Shown here: piece by piece, positions 9,668-19,589 of the stretch | Layout: every line of letters starts with the position of its first letter | Numbering within the stretch: the first letter of the stretch is position 1 | Assembly: GCA_019918135.1 (NCBI GenBank) | Contig: WBZZ01002853.1 | Coordinates: 1-64,000, forward strand | Length of the DNA: 64,000 bases | Source: Paulinella micropora | Taxonomy: Eukaryota; Cercozoa; Imbricatea; Euglyphida; Paulinellidae | Direction of reading: 5' to 3' | Notes under the pieces: generated by a model | Told to the model about the DNA's origin: nothing | Databases searched by the model: none | The model's input: only the letters and a program-made list of their open reading frames with translations | Translations under genes and position numbers: made by a program

Positions 9668-10566
9668 GTCCGGTTTTAAACACGTAAAAAGTCAATGACG
9701 TAGCAAGAAGCCAACAGGTAGCAGACTGATATACAAAGAGAGATAAAAAACACACAAGAGCAAATGCCAAAGGTACAGGAAGTCGTCGGCTTTCTCAATG
9801 CAGTTAGCTTCTGGCGCAAAGACGTTCTTGTGCGACAGATGACAGACAGCCAGACTCCGCTATTTAAATCCAATTTATCTAAGCTGGGTCTTTTGCAGCC
9901 AGCTGTGCATAGAAATGCTGGATCTAGTGATACTGCTGCATTACCCAGAATCCCAAAACGATTGGATCCCCGCCCCTCCTCGAACCGTCAGAGTATAGCA
10001 AGATTTGTAATTAACTTTGTCAAACTTTTATTAAAGTTCTTTTTTTTCAAACATAAACCAGGCCTAACTCGGCAGTCGATGTAACAAAAAAAGAATATTT
10101 AGACCACTGATCCCTGGCGCTTGTCTCGGGGTTTTCACTGCAAAACAAGCTATCAGGTTGAAAAGCTTCAAGGTAACGCATTCCAAAAAAATATTTTTTT
10201 CCACTTTTCATATTTTTCCTATTTCCGCAGATCTCGTGCATCGTGCTCCATCACGACCCAGGCCTATGGATTGTATTTCTTCGCGAAACCAGAAGTTCGT
10301 AGGTAAACCGTTTGCTGGTTGCCTGCTCAGGGCTGACCAACTGTTCGACACTCTCCTTTCGAGTCTGGATTCTGCAAGTAGAAGATGAGCAAAAAACTTG
10401 CCATCAACGCGCGTTTCTTCTTCTTCTGCGTTGTGTCTGACATTAGGCAAAGAGAGACTCCGTGCCCCGTTTTTTTCTTTGTACTTATATGTATACTTGA
10501 GCATACCAAGAACTAGGGGGGGTTCCTCCCCCCCCCCTCCTCCCTCTCTTTTCCCTTCTTTCCCCT
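9668..10566. other. Intergenic region without a clear gene
   Basis: About 900 bp of mostly unique, less GC-biased sequence. It contains an A/T-rich TTTATTAAAG signal near 10030 and a partial R3 copy at about 10190-10300 (TATTTTTCCTATTTCCGCAG then ATCTCGTGCATCGTGCTCC). A poly-C run sits at about 10530-10540, just downstream of the next gene's stop. Short ORFs here show no recognisable domain. Confidence 0.5.
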
Positions 10567-11328
10567 CTAGCGCTCAGACAGCTCGCGGCGTACTAGCGAC
10601 TCGACGGCCTCACGGAATAGAGCCAGCCGTTGGTTGTGGACAGCCGCCTGTTCTTGCAAATGCCGGCAGGCTCTCCGCTCGTGCTTTGCCTGTATCTCCG
10701 GCCACCATCCTGGGGTTACCATGTACTCGACCATGGGAGAAAGGTAGGGTAGCGTCAGAGTGTTATCGAGGTTCTGCTTCAGAGCATACTCGTCGCCCCA
10801 CATTTCTATCTCGTCGGCGCTCAGTCGGTAGATGAAAAGAGGCCGTGACGCCATAGCTGGCATGCGCGTGATTATGTAGAGTTCCTGCCGGCCCTGCCAC
10901 GAGCGTGCAAGCCACGCCTTCGCGTCCACGTCTTCCACGGCGGCGGGCGCAAGATAGTCCCTGCAAATCTGTGCCAGAAAGGGCGGCAGCAGCGTGGCTA
11001 CCACGCGGACCGCCAAGTGGCCTGCAGCGACTGCTTGCTCCACCCGCCAAAATTCCGTCGAGCTCACATCATTCCACGGCTGCGGGCCGTCGGGAAAGCG
11101 GTGCCCTGCCACGACCGTGTCCAGCAACGACCAGACCGTATCCGCACACCGGGCATACACCGTAGCGTCGCCTGCCAGCACACGAGTTGCCACCTGGGTG
11201 CAGATTCTGTCGCCGACTCCTGCACAAGCAAAGATCGGGCCCGGCCCGGGCGGCGCCTGTGACTCGAGCCCTAGGCGCCGTCTCTTGGCCGCCCGGGTCT
11301 CGGGTCCATTGCTCGGTTGCACAGACAT
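10567..11328 (-). CDS. Unrecognised protein, 253 aa
   Basis: A good open frame with GC-rich codon use like its neighbours. The N-terminus has a short basic cluster (AAKRRRLG, ~residues 13-20) that could be a nuclear localisation signal. The body is predicted helical with aromatic-rich segments (WSLLDTVVAG, PLFIYRLSADEIEMWGDEY, MVTPGWWPEIQAKHERR). No known family is recognised, and there is no signal peptide or membrane segment. The first ATG follows shortly after A/T-rich DNA. It is divergent from the F-box/LRR-like gene beginning at 11883, so the ~550 bp between them probably holds both promoters. Confidence 0.65.
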   Translation of the reverse strand: MSVQPSNGPETRAAKRRRLGLESQAPPGPGPIFACAGVGDRICTQVATRVLAGDATVYARCADTVWSLLDTVVAGHRFPDGPQPWNDVSSTEFWRVEQAVAAGHLAVRVVATLLPPFLAQICRDYLAPAAVEDVDAKAWLARSWQGRQELYIITRMPAMASRPLFIYRLSADEIEMWGDEYALKQNLDNTLTLPYLSPMVEYMVTPGWWPEIQAKHERRACRHLQEQAAVHNQRLALFREAVESLVRRELSER

Positions 11329-11882
11329 TCTTTCTTTCTTGTTGTTTAATTTTCCAGCACCCGGCGGCTCGCGCCGGGGGCAGAAGGCGCCAGCGCGAGG
11401 GGCGGGGGAGGTGTGCCCCCCCCCCCCCCCCCTTCTTGCGCTCCGATCGCCGTATGCACAAGAAATTAATTAACAGCTACGTACATTACAAGCAATTCTG
11501 CGCACTGAACAATTTTGTAGCAGAAAGTCAGGAACCTTCACATGGGGAAGGGGGGGGGGGTGGGAAGAATCTACCAAGAAGACAAGTGCCTCACTACCCC
11601 CCCGGGCATTCCAAAAAAAAATCCACTTTTCATATTTTTCCTATTTCCGCAGATCTTGCGCACTGTGCTCCGGCACGGCCTCGCGGCGGAATGCGGGACA
11701 GGAAAGGGGAGGGGGGGGGGTGCTTAGTGGAGGCGTGTCATGTATTCATTTTTTTGCTGTAGCATATCTCTCCCCCGCCTTTTGTCTAGCAGCAACAAAA
11801 AAAGAAAAAAGCGCAAAAAACTCAGGGGGAGAGGGGCGTGCAAACCGGTGCGGGGCAAAGTTTGACGCGCACTCAAAGACAG
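11329..11882. promoter_or_regulatory. Divergent intergenic region
   Basis: Lies between two divergent genes and so must contain both promoters. Visible content: a poly-C run at about 11418-11432, a poly-G run at about 11548-11557, and a truncated R3 copy at about 11605-11700 (CATATTTTTCCTATTTCCGC then AGATCTTGCGCACTGTGCTC). No TATA box of obvious quality was found. Confidence 0.4.
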
Positions 11883-13855
11883 ATGGCGGCGTTCGATCGA
11901 GATGGTGTAATTTATCAGCACCTGGCGCTGAGCCTTGGCTGCAGAGACTTGCTGGCGCTGAGCCAGACATGCCGCGATTGGCATCGCAGGGCGGGGGAGC
12001 GCGCGTCGCTGCTGCTTTGCCTGCACGCGACCTTGGATACCGAGGGTGCGCGCCAACCGTTGCCCGCACAGGTCGTGTCGCAGGCCCAACCCGACGCCTC
12101 TCTAAGCTTACGCTACATAAGCTCCACCCTGCCGGACGCCAACGTGCGTCTACTACAGAGCGTCCTGTCGTGCTTTACTAGGGTTCGACGGCTGGTTGTG
12201 AGCGGCCACCCGCGCGCAGTAGCCAAGCTGCTCGCGGCCTGGGCATTTGCACAGACAAGAGCAGGCGGTGGTGGCCTGTACCGCCTAGAGTTAGTGGTCC
12301 TGCGGCGTCCCGCGGGGGCTCCAGCCGGCCCCTGGAGCCGGTCCGTTCTGCCGGGGCTGATTGCGCTGGCGCCCGGTCTCAGGGAGCTAAAGTTGACTAA
12401 CGTGGACTTGGGGGCGGTGGGCGTGGGAGGCCTGGGCTGCCGCGCGCTGCGAGTGCTCGAGTTGCACGGGTGCGCTGATGCGCGCATGTTCGGCCCCAAA
12501 TTTCAGAACTTGGCCCTGCACCTCCAGCACATAAGCCTGTCGAACCCCAGATCGCAACTACAAGAACCAGACGACGTGATGGTTTGGCCGGGCTCGGCAC
12601 GGTGGCCACACCTAAGAAAAGTAGAGCTGGACTGCTCAGTAGGTCTGTCGCAGCTGCTGCGCTGGGCCCCGGTGTGTGGCTCGGGGTTGAATTGGGCACC
12701 GGAGCTTACTCCCGCGCTAACGGCGTACAAGCTCCGGGTGTCGGCCTGCCAGGACCAGCTAGCGATCGAGCCTGGCGCCGAGCACTTTCCGGGGCTGTCG
12801 CGCGGCTCGCTGCAACGACTGGCAGCGCTGCTGTTGCCAGGCGGGACTAGACCCCCCTGGCTGGACCTGGAGCTGCTGAACATTGGTTCGCGGCACGCGG
12901 CCCTGCCCGGCGACCTGTCAGCGCTCGGTGTGCTGAGGCCCGCCGTGCTGGTGGTGGTCGACCGCGGCTCCGGTGCGGCGCCCGCGCTGGCCCGTGCGTT
13001 CCTGGCACAGCCAGGCCATAAACGCGAATTAGCAACTGCCCTAGCTATGCCGACCAGAACGGTGCTGCTGACAGAAGCGCGCTCGGTGCTGGCCGACAGG
13101 TCGCGCCTGCGACGTTGGGCTAGGCGCTGGGAAAGGGTGTTGGCTGACCCGCCGCGGCCACCACCTGTTTTTCGTTTCCTGTCGTTCAACTTGTGTGGCT
13201 ACATTCATCACTTTATCAGACGGAGCCAGCGCGACCCCTGGCCTTTGATAGAACTGCAGAACAGGCTGCTGCGCGCGCTGTGTCCTTCCTCTGCGAACGA
13301 AACGTCAGGCACAGTGCCCAGGCGCAAATGTCGGCCTACGTCAGGGGCAGCTACACGCTCTTGCGTGCTTGGCCCAGCCGCGGCGGCTCGGGGCCTTTGT
13401 ACAGCTGCATGCGGGCCCGGTTCGACGGTGGCGAAGAGGCCGCGGTGTTCTTGGCATGTGCGGGTTTGGGTCCCCCCGCCGCCGCACTCCACGTCCGTGG
13501 AATGCTGCCGCGGCAACGGCCGTGGCAGGAGGGCGCACAACTGCGCCTGCTCTTAGCGGACTACCTACGCGGCCAGATTACTCGCTTATCTCGTTTATAC
13601 CAGAAGGGGCAGGACTGCACGGCAGGGGTCAAGGACGTCACACGTACCGTGGAACAGCTTTGTCGGCACGTTCCGGCTGCCAACAGCTTCGTGCTCGAGG
13701 ACCCAATGCCCAGAATGCTACTGAATTTGTTGGCGTCGCGGCTCCTGAACGGCCTCTCAACCGCCGTGCTGGGTGCTTTCGACGAAGACCGCTGGTGGCG
13801 GCTAGTAACCGTACGCATGCAGAACCTGCTGGCGACCGTCGGTGTCGGGGGCTAA
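11883..13855 (+). pseudogene. F-box/LRR-like protein gene, frame broken once
   Basis: Paralogue of the gene at 6733-9078. The first ATG gives MAAFDRDGVIYQHL followed by an F-box-like segment (LGCRDLLALSQTCRDWHRRA, ~residues 18-37). Next come LRR-like strands (VRRLVVSGHPRAVAKLLAAW, LAPGLRELKLTNVDLG, LRVLELHGCADARMF) and the family's C-terminal helical domain (NSFVLEDPMPRMLLNLLASR). All family domains are present in order over about 650 codons, but the reading frame is interrupted about once in the C-terminal third. Either the gene is recently inactivated or the sequence has an indel error. Function as a ubiquitin-ligase adaptor is inferred from family architecture. Confidence 0.7.
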
Positions 13856-13869
13856 ATTTGGCAACACGA

Positions 13870-14500
13870 CCCCTGTTGACATTGTTGGTACAAGTTGCGC
13901 CTCCGGGGGGGCGCAAAGAGCAGGGGGGAGGGGAGCAAAAGTAAAACAAAACTAACAAGATGCCACTGAGCCCATGCCGGGACGTCCCCCTCCTTCTCCC
14001 TCTTCTAGTTCTCGGTTTCAAGTGTAAGACTTTGTCGGGCTTTAATTCAAAGCGTATTCTTTTTTCGCACTTTCTTGGCGCGCCCTTCCATAAAAAAAAT
14101 CAAGAAAAACACTTTTGTCTTCTTTTTTGCTCGTCCCAAAGACAAGGCCTTTTTGCTTTTTTTCAGCTTTTCTCTGTTTTAATAATCAGATTTTTGTGGC
14201 TGCGACAAAAATTTCAAGAAGCCTCCTTGCCCCCGTCGAGCTTGAATTAATAAGAAAACGTTCGCACTTTTTTGGCACCCCCCTTCCCTCTCCTCCTAGT
14301 TCTCAGTGTCCAGTGTAAGACCTTGTCGAGCTTTAATAAAAAAAGTTACAATTTCTTGGCGCGCCCCTCTCCCTTTACTCTCCCTCTCTCCTCCCTCTTG
14401 CTTCTCCCTGGGCTCAGGGAGGGGAGAGGGGAGGGGAGGCAGAAAGTATCTTTGGATATAGGAGGGTGTAAGGGGGGGGGCGCTCCGGCATGGGTTCGGT
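13870..14500. repeat. Repeat-rich intergenic DNA
   Basis: Two forward R4 copies (about 14013-14080 and 14306-14365) with polypyrimidine tracts between. The stretch 14090-14270 is T-rich and unique. No gene seen. Confidence 0.6.
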
Positions 14501-14559
14501 GCCATCTTCTTAGTTTTTCTTCAGTTCTGCCCTCCTGTGGGGGGCACCCCCCCCGTATC

Positions 14560-14775
14560 CTCAGATCTTTTCTGCCACCTTCCCCTCTTCCCCTCCCCTG
14601 GGCCCAGGGGGCTCAAGGAGCAGGGGGGGGGGAGGGGGAGGGGAAGGGCGCAGAAGCTGCAAACACTAACCCTCCCCCCATGCCGGGCGCCCTCCTCCTT
14701 CCTTCTTACCGACGGGGGAAGATGGGGGAAGACAGATTGATCCTCCCCGGCCCCTTCCTCTCTTAGTTTTCAGTG
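14560..14775 (+). repeat. Inverted partner of 22218-22440
   Basis: About 215 bp matching the reverse complement of 22218-22440 by eye at roughly nine bases in ten. The shared string TGCAAACACTAACCCTC, the GGGCGCCCTCCTCCTTCCTT block and an R1-type hairpin occur in both. Non-coding. Confidence 0.7.
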
Positions 14776-15129
14776 CTCAAGTGTACGAGTGGGCCGGATG
14801 CTGCGGCAACCTGAGGGTGCCCGTTGCAAGTGTCAAGTGCAATGCCTTGTCGAGCTTTAATTCAGCGTAAATTACGTTTTCCTGGCGCGGCCCCCTCTTC
14901 CGTCCGTTCTCAGTGCAAGATCTGCGGAAATAGGAAAATATGAAAAGTGGAAAATATTCTTTTTTGGAACGCGTCTGCACGCGCAAACAAAAGACAAGGG
15001 GAGGGGAAGGGGGATGACAGGGGAACAGAGGGATGAGAGCTGGGGACGGGGGAGCACACCCGCCCCCTTCTTCCCCCCCTTTCTCTTTTTCTCTCCCCCT
15101 TTCTCCCCTCCTTCGTCTGTTTCATTTGC

Positions 15130-15378
15130 TGTCTAGCAAAGAAATTTTCTTTCCTTTTTTCATATTTTTCTGACTTTGCGCACGGTGGCCGATCCATGGC
15201 ACGGACAGGACGCCGTCTGGGTAGCGAGGCTTTTGTCCTCCTAGCACATTGACCACGCCCATCCATCCGCCGCAGGGTTGTGCCGGAGCACGGTGCGCAA
15301 GATCTGCGGAAATAGGAACAAAATGAAAAATGGAACAGAATTTTTTTTTTGGAACGCGTTTGCACGCGCAAACAAGGG
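15130..15378 (-). mobile_element. Complete palindromic exon-like element (family R3)
   Basis: Read on the minus strand, it begins near TTTGCGCGTGCAAACGCG and passes through an A/T tract ending ATTTCCGCAG. The core is ATCTTGCGCACCGTGCTCC to GTGCGCAAAG, and it exits through TCAGAAAAATATGAAAA. Outer A/T arms and the CTTGCGCACCGTG core ends are inverted repeats. Other copies: 22690-22930 (complete), 15520-15690, 16720-16895, 17900-18060, 23680-23830, and partial 14925-15000, 10190-10300, 11605-11700, 31280-31350 and 1-45. Confidence 0.75.
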
Positions 15379-15534
15379 ATGAGGAGAGAAGGGGGGGGGA
15401 TAGCAGGGGACAAGGGGAACAGAAGGAATAGAGGGGGGGGCGGGGGGGAGGCACACCCCTCCCCCTTCTTCCCCCCTTCCTTTTCCTCCCTCTCTCTCCC
15501 TTCTTCCCCCCCGTCTGTTCCCTTTGTTGTCAGG

Positions 15535-16110
15535 CAAAATTTTTTTTCCTCTTTTCATAATTTTCTGACCTTGCGCACGGTGGTCGAGCTATGGCACGTA
15601 CAGGACGCCGTCGGGGTAGTGCGGCATTTGTCCTCGTGACACCTTGACCACCGCCCATCCATCCTCCGCAGGGTCGTGCTGGAGCACGGTGATCTGCTCC
15701 TAGTTTTTAGTGCCTCAAAATGTAAGACCGTCGAGTGGGCCGGATGCTGCGGCAGCCTGAGGGTGCCGTTGCAAGTGTTAAGTGTAAGACTTTGTCGAGT
15801 TTTAATTCAGCGTGGACTTTTCTTGCACTTTCTTGGCGCCCCACTCCCCCTGTCCCTTCCCTTTCCTTCTCCCTCTCTTGCTCTGTCAAGATTAAAACCT
15901 TGTCAGGGATCTTTTTTCGCGTGATTTTTCTTGTACACCGGCGAAGCGCGCCCCCTACCCCTCCCTTCCCTTGCCTCTTCTTCCCTCCCCTCTACTCCTT
16001 CCCACCCCCCTGAGCCCAGGGGGCTCAAGGAGCAGGGGGGGGGGGTAAGACAAACTGATCCTCCCCGGCCCCTTCCTCTCTTGGTTTTCAGTGCTAAAGA
16101 TTAAAACTTT
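15535..16110 (+). repeat. Segment duplication, copy 1 of 3
   Basis: Same module order as 16735-17300: a truncated R3 copy, then a GTCGAGTGGGCCGGATGCTG block, an R4 copy, a CTTGGCGCCCCACTCCCCC block, a second R4 copy, and an R1 hairpin. A third, inverted copy is at 23290-23830. Confidence 0.75.
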
Positions 16111-16385
16111 GTCAAGTATTTTTTTTTATTAAATTTTTTTACACCGGCGAAGCGCCCCTCCCTATGAGTCTTACGTTCAGCGCTGAGAACGGGGAGTGGA
16201 AGAGAAAAGTTAAAAAAAATTAAAATTAAAACTCGACAAAGTCTTAGACTAGACAAAGCTGGGTCATATCACAAGAAAAAAGGGGGCGCTAGTTTTTTCC
16301 GGGGAAACACACATTTGAAATTTGGCGGCAAATTTGTGTCTTAGAAACGGGAAAGAGAAAAAGTCTTCCCCTTTTCCTTTCTCTC

Positions 16386-16550
16386 CCTGCTCTTTGAGCC
16401 CCCCGGGCTCAGGGGGCTCAAGTGAGAAAAAGGAAAAAAGAGGGGGGGGGGGCACTCCCCCCCTCTTACACAATCTGCCCCTTGCCTTCCTTCTTTTCCC
16501 CATGAGCCCCCTGAGCCCGGGGGGCTCAAAGAGCAGGGGACAGAATTGCA
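16386..16550. mobile_element. Composite element with paired R1 terminal repeats
   Basis: Left end CCCTGCTCTTTGAGCCCCCC and right end GGGGGGCTCAAAGAGCAGGG are inverted copies about 36 bp long, each itself hairpin-forming. The ~95-bp interior is a purine run, a G/C run and a pyrimidine run. The same structure occurs at 24584-24734. This fits a non-coding foldback or MITE-like element; solo ends elsewhere would be derivatives. Confidence 0.65.
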
Positions 16551-16734
16551 ACAAAAACTAAGAAGATTCCACTGAGCACATGGCGGGGAGCACCCCCCCC
16601 CCCCTGTATGCTCAAATCCTTTCTGCCAAAGAAATAAATACATGCAACGCATCCACAAACCCACCCCGCCCCTCCCCTTTCCTCTTCCTCCCTCCCTCCC
16701 CCTTTCACCCCCCCGTCTGTTTCCTTTGTTGTCA

Positions 16735-17300
16735 GGCAAGAATTTTTTTTTTCCTCTTTTCATATTTTTCTGACCTTGCGCACGGTGGTCGAGCTATGGC
16801 ACGTACAGGACGCCGTCGGGGGGAGTGAGGCCTTTGTCGTCGTGGCACATTGACCACCGCCCATCCATCCTCCGCAGGGTCGTGCTGGAAGCACGGTGAT
16901 CTGCTCCTAGTTTTCAGTGCCCCCCAATGTATGACCGTCGAGTGGGCCGGATGCTGCGGCAGCCTGAGGGTGCCGTTGCAAGTGTCAAGTGTAAGACTTT
17001 GTCGAGTTTTAATTTAGCGTGGACTTTTCTTGCACTTTCTTGGCGCCCCACTCCCCCTGTCCCTTCCTTTTCCTTCTCCCTCTCTTGCTCTCAGTGCTAA
17101 GATTAAAACCTTGTCAGGGATCTTTTTTCACGTGATTTTTGTATATTCTTAGCGCGTCCCTACCCTCTCCCTTCCCTCTCCCACTCCCTGTTCTCAGACG
17201 GGGAACTAAGACAATTCGTGCTCGCCCCCCCCCCTGCCTCTTCTTCTCTCCCCTCTACTCCTTCCCACCCCCTGAGCACGGGGGGCTCAAAGAGCAAGGA
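16735..17300 (+). repeat. Segment duplication, copy 2 of 3
   Basis: Direct copy of 15535-16110 and inverted copy of 23290-23830. The match to 23290-23830 extends through the R3 fragment, the GTCGAGTGGGCCGGATGCTG block, two R4 repeats and the GACAATTCGTGCTC segment. Confidence 0.75.
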
Positions 17301-17334
17301 GCAGAATTGCAACAAAACTAAGTTGATTCCACGA

Positions 17335-17878
17335 AGCTTTCCCAAGGAAACAGCCGTAAGCGTCAATTTGGCGCCAAAATCTACTTGCGCAAAAAGAGAA
17401 TCCCACACAGACGCCCCAACGCCGCCGTGAGGAAGACGTCCCCCCCCTCCCTCTCACTCCCGTCGCCCCTCTCACCTTCGTCGCCCCTCTCACCTTTGTC
17501 GCCCCTCTCACCTTTGCTCTGCACCTCCCTGCTTCTAGGGAAGGTGAGAGGGCCGAAAACATTTTCGTGCGAGTAAAAGGCGTACCGTTTCTCCCCGGGA
17601 AAACGTCCGATTTCTCTGCTAGCCTCCGGAACGGCCCCTGCTAAGTTTGGCGCCAAATTGTGCCGTCCGGAGGTAGGGTGCGTGATACGGTTGAAAGAGG
17701 CAGTACGTCTTAGCTTTCCCGGGGAAACAGCCGTAAGCGCCAATTTGGCGCCAAAATCTACTTGCGCAAAAAGAAAATTCCCCACAGACGCTCGGCTGGG
17801 CCGCCGTGAGGAAGACGTCCTCCCCCTCCCTCTCACTCTCGTTGCCCCTCTCACTTCGTCGCCCCTCTCACCTTTGTC
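17335..17878 (+). repeat. Direct repeat pair with palindromic TTTGGCGCCAAA sites
   Basis: 17335-17520 and 17712-17878 share about 170 bp, from GGAAACAGCCGTAAGCG through CTACTTGCGCAAAAAG to a GAGGAAGACGTC block. The first copy ends in about three tandem 17-base units (TCGCCCCTCTCACCTTT) at 17461-17520. The palindrome TTTGGCGCCAAA occurs at 17367-17378, 17646-17657 and 17744-17755. No convincing ORF. Confidence 0.7.
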
Positions 17879-18228
17879 CTCTGCTTATTCATCCCCCCCT
17901 CCCCTCGTCCCTTGTTTGCGCGTGCAAACGCATCCCAACATTTTCTTTTCCACTTTTCATATTTTTCTTTTTTTTTTTTGTCTATCTTGCGCACCGTGCT
18001 CCAGCACGACCCTGCGGCGGATGTGTGGACGGTAGTCAATGTATCAGGTTGGACAAGGGCCTCACGACCTCCGACGGCGCTCTGTCCGTGCCCATGGGAA
18101 AAGCACGAATAATTATTGTCTTTGTCTCTCCCGTCTGAGAACAGGGGGCGGGAGAGGGAAGCGGTAGGGAGGGGGGGAAAGAAAAATTGCAGGCTAAAAA
18201 AAGAAAAACCTGGTCTTTGTGTAGCCAA

Positions 18229-18984
18229 ATGGCCGGTTACGACGAGCCTTGGGTGAACGAGGGCGAAACCAAGGACCTATTGTGTGCAAATTGCCTGTGC
18301 GTGGCACGCGACATCGTGTAGCACGGCTGCGGCGCCTCGTTCTGCGAAGCCTGCTTTAAGCAAAACCAAGCGACGGGGCGCCCTTGCGCAAATTGCCGGG
18401 GGCCCGATGACGCAGCGGCCACCAACCGCGATCGCCTCGCGGTACAGAACCTCACGATCCGCTGCCCGTCCAACTGCGGTGCCACCTTCCGCCTCGGGGA
18501 CAAGGAAAAACACTTGGCCGACAAATGCCCGGCCCTCGCCGCAACTGCTGCTACTGCAAGTACCACCAGATCTGCCTGTGTATGCATTTACGATATTGGG
18601 TATGATTATACTATTAAGGGAGCTGTTACCCTGTTTAAGAAAGATGTGGGGTCGGCCGTCTGCGACCCGCATTGCTCTAATAAAGCTGCAAAAACTAGGA
18701 AGCTGGTGGGCGGGGCTTGCGATTGGTGTGCAATGGATGCGGCATGCCGCAAGGGCTGGGAGTACGTAGGAGCGGTGACCGTAGGACAGCACAGATGTGT
18801 GAGTATTCCTTGCGCAAGCGACTCTAGAGTCTTTTTTTGGCAAATAGGCCGCAACCTGTTTTTCAAACCTCTCTGGGCACTCCCGCACCTCTTCTTCTGT
18901 GGCTCCCAAGCACCTGTGCTGAAGCTTTCGTTGATTAAAAACAATTTTTCTGATCGTTTTTCTTGCCAAGGCGCGGGTGGGTGA
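18229..18984 (+). pseudogene. RING plus TRAF-type zinc finger protein gene, frame broken once
   Basis: From the ATG at 18229 the frame encodes an N-terminal RING-like zinc module with CANCLCVARDIV, then HGCGASFCEACFKQ and PCANCR, spaced as C-x2-C...C-x3-F-C-x2-C...C-x2-C. A TRAF-type zinc finger follows at residues ~80-105 (IRCPSNCGATFRL...HLADKCP). The C-terminal part (~110-250) has more Cys pairs (CDPHCSNK, CDWCAMDAACRKG) but no family I recognise. The frame is interrupted about once, inside the RING region. RING/TRAF-finger proteins act as E3 ubiquitin ligases or signalling adaptors; that role is inferred. A 271-aa antisense ORF over the same DNA is a shadow. Confidence 0.6.
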
Positions 18985-19410
18985 GCCCCCGGGGGTCTGT
19001 GCTGGTGTCACTTGTTGCGCGATCCTCGCATTAGTCTGTGCCTGGCTTCTCTTGGAACATTGTACGCTCTCTCCCTGACTTCTGCAACGCATAATTACAA
19101 ATCTCTAGCCCGAGAAAAAACAAACAAGCTGGATTTTGCGCGCGTGTGTGTAGAGGTGCCGCTCTCCAAGAGTTTGCAAAAGAAAAGAAAAAAAAAGATT
19201 CTTTTAATTAATAAAAGCTTTTGTACCAAAGTCAGACCGTTAAGTCAGACCGTTTGGCGCGGGCTGCAGAAAAACACAGCTCGCGGATTGATTGGAGGAA
19301 AACACGTCCAAATTAACAAACTTGCCCCCGCAGTTTCTTTTTGTACTTTAGGTAGGGTATTGGCGAAGGGCGGGGGTCGGCCTGCCGTCGGACCCCTCAA
19401 CATTCCTCTG
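18985..19410. other. Intergenic region, no gene seen
   Basis: About 425 bp of mixed composition with an A/T-rich patch (TTTTAATTAATAAAAGCTTT at about 19200) resembling the 3'-end signals seen elsewhere. No repeat family and no supported gene. Confidence 0.4.
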
Positions 19411-19580
19411 CGCGCAGACACGCCGGATCGAGGCGTACATGGCCGAAATTAGAGATTTGGAGGCAGAGCAGGAAAACGTCGTAAAATACTGGGTGCTCTG
19501 AAAATGTTGCTGCAACAAATGTCCGTGGCTGCCCGCCGAGTTAGGGGCAGCGGCCCGGCTGCTGGCCAGCGCCGCGTAGA
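19411..19580 (+). pseudogene. Dispersed gene fragment (partner 24370-24555)
   Basis: Encodes QTRRIEAYMAEIRDLEAEQE then NVVKYWVL and, after a stop, KCCCNKCPWLPAELGAAARL. The minus strand of 24370-24555 encodes the same series with substitutions (QTRRIDAYMARTRDSKAEQE, NFVKYWVL). Matching coding-like substitutions suggest both derive from a real gene whose intact copy is not in this window. Product unknown. Confidence 0.5.
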
Positions 19581-19589
19581 ATTCCGCTG

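Noticed and set aside
11883-13855. An intron as the explanation for the frame change in the second F-box/LRR gene
   Set aside because: Family similarity continues on both sides without a gap long enough for an intron, and no donor/acceptor pair is evident; a simple break is more likely.
18277-19092. 271-codon minus-strand ORF
   Set aside because: Most of it is antisense to the RING/TRAF-finger frame; no domain seen.
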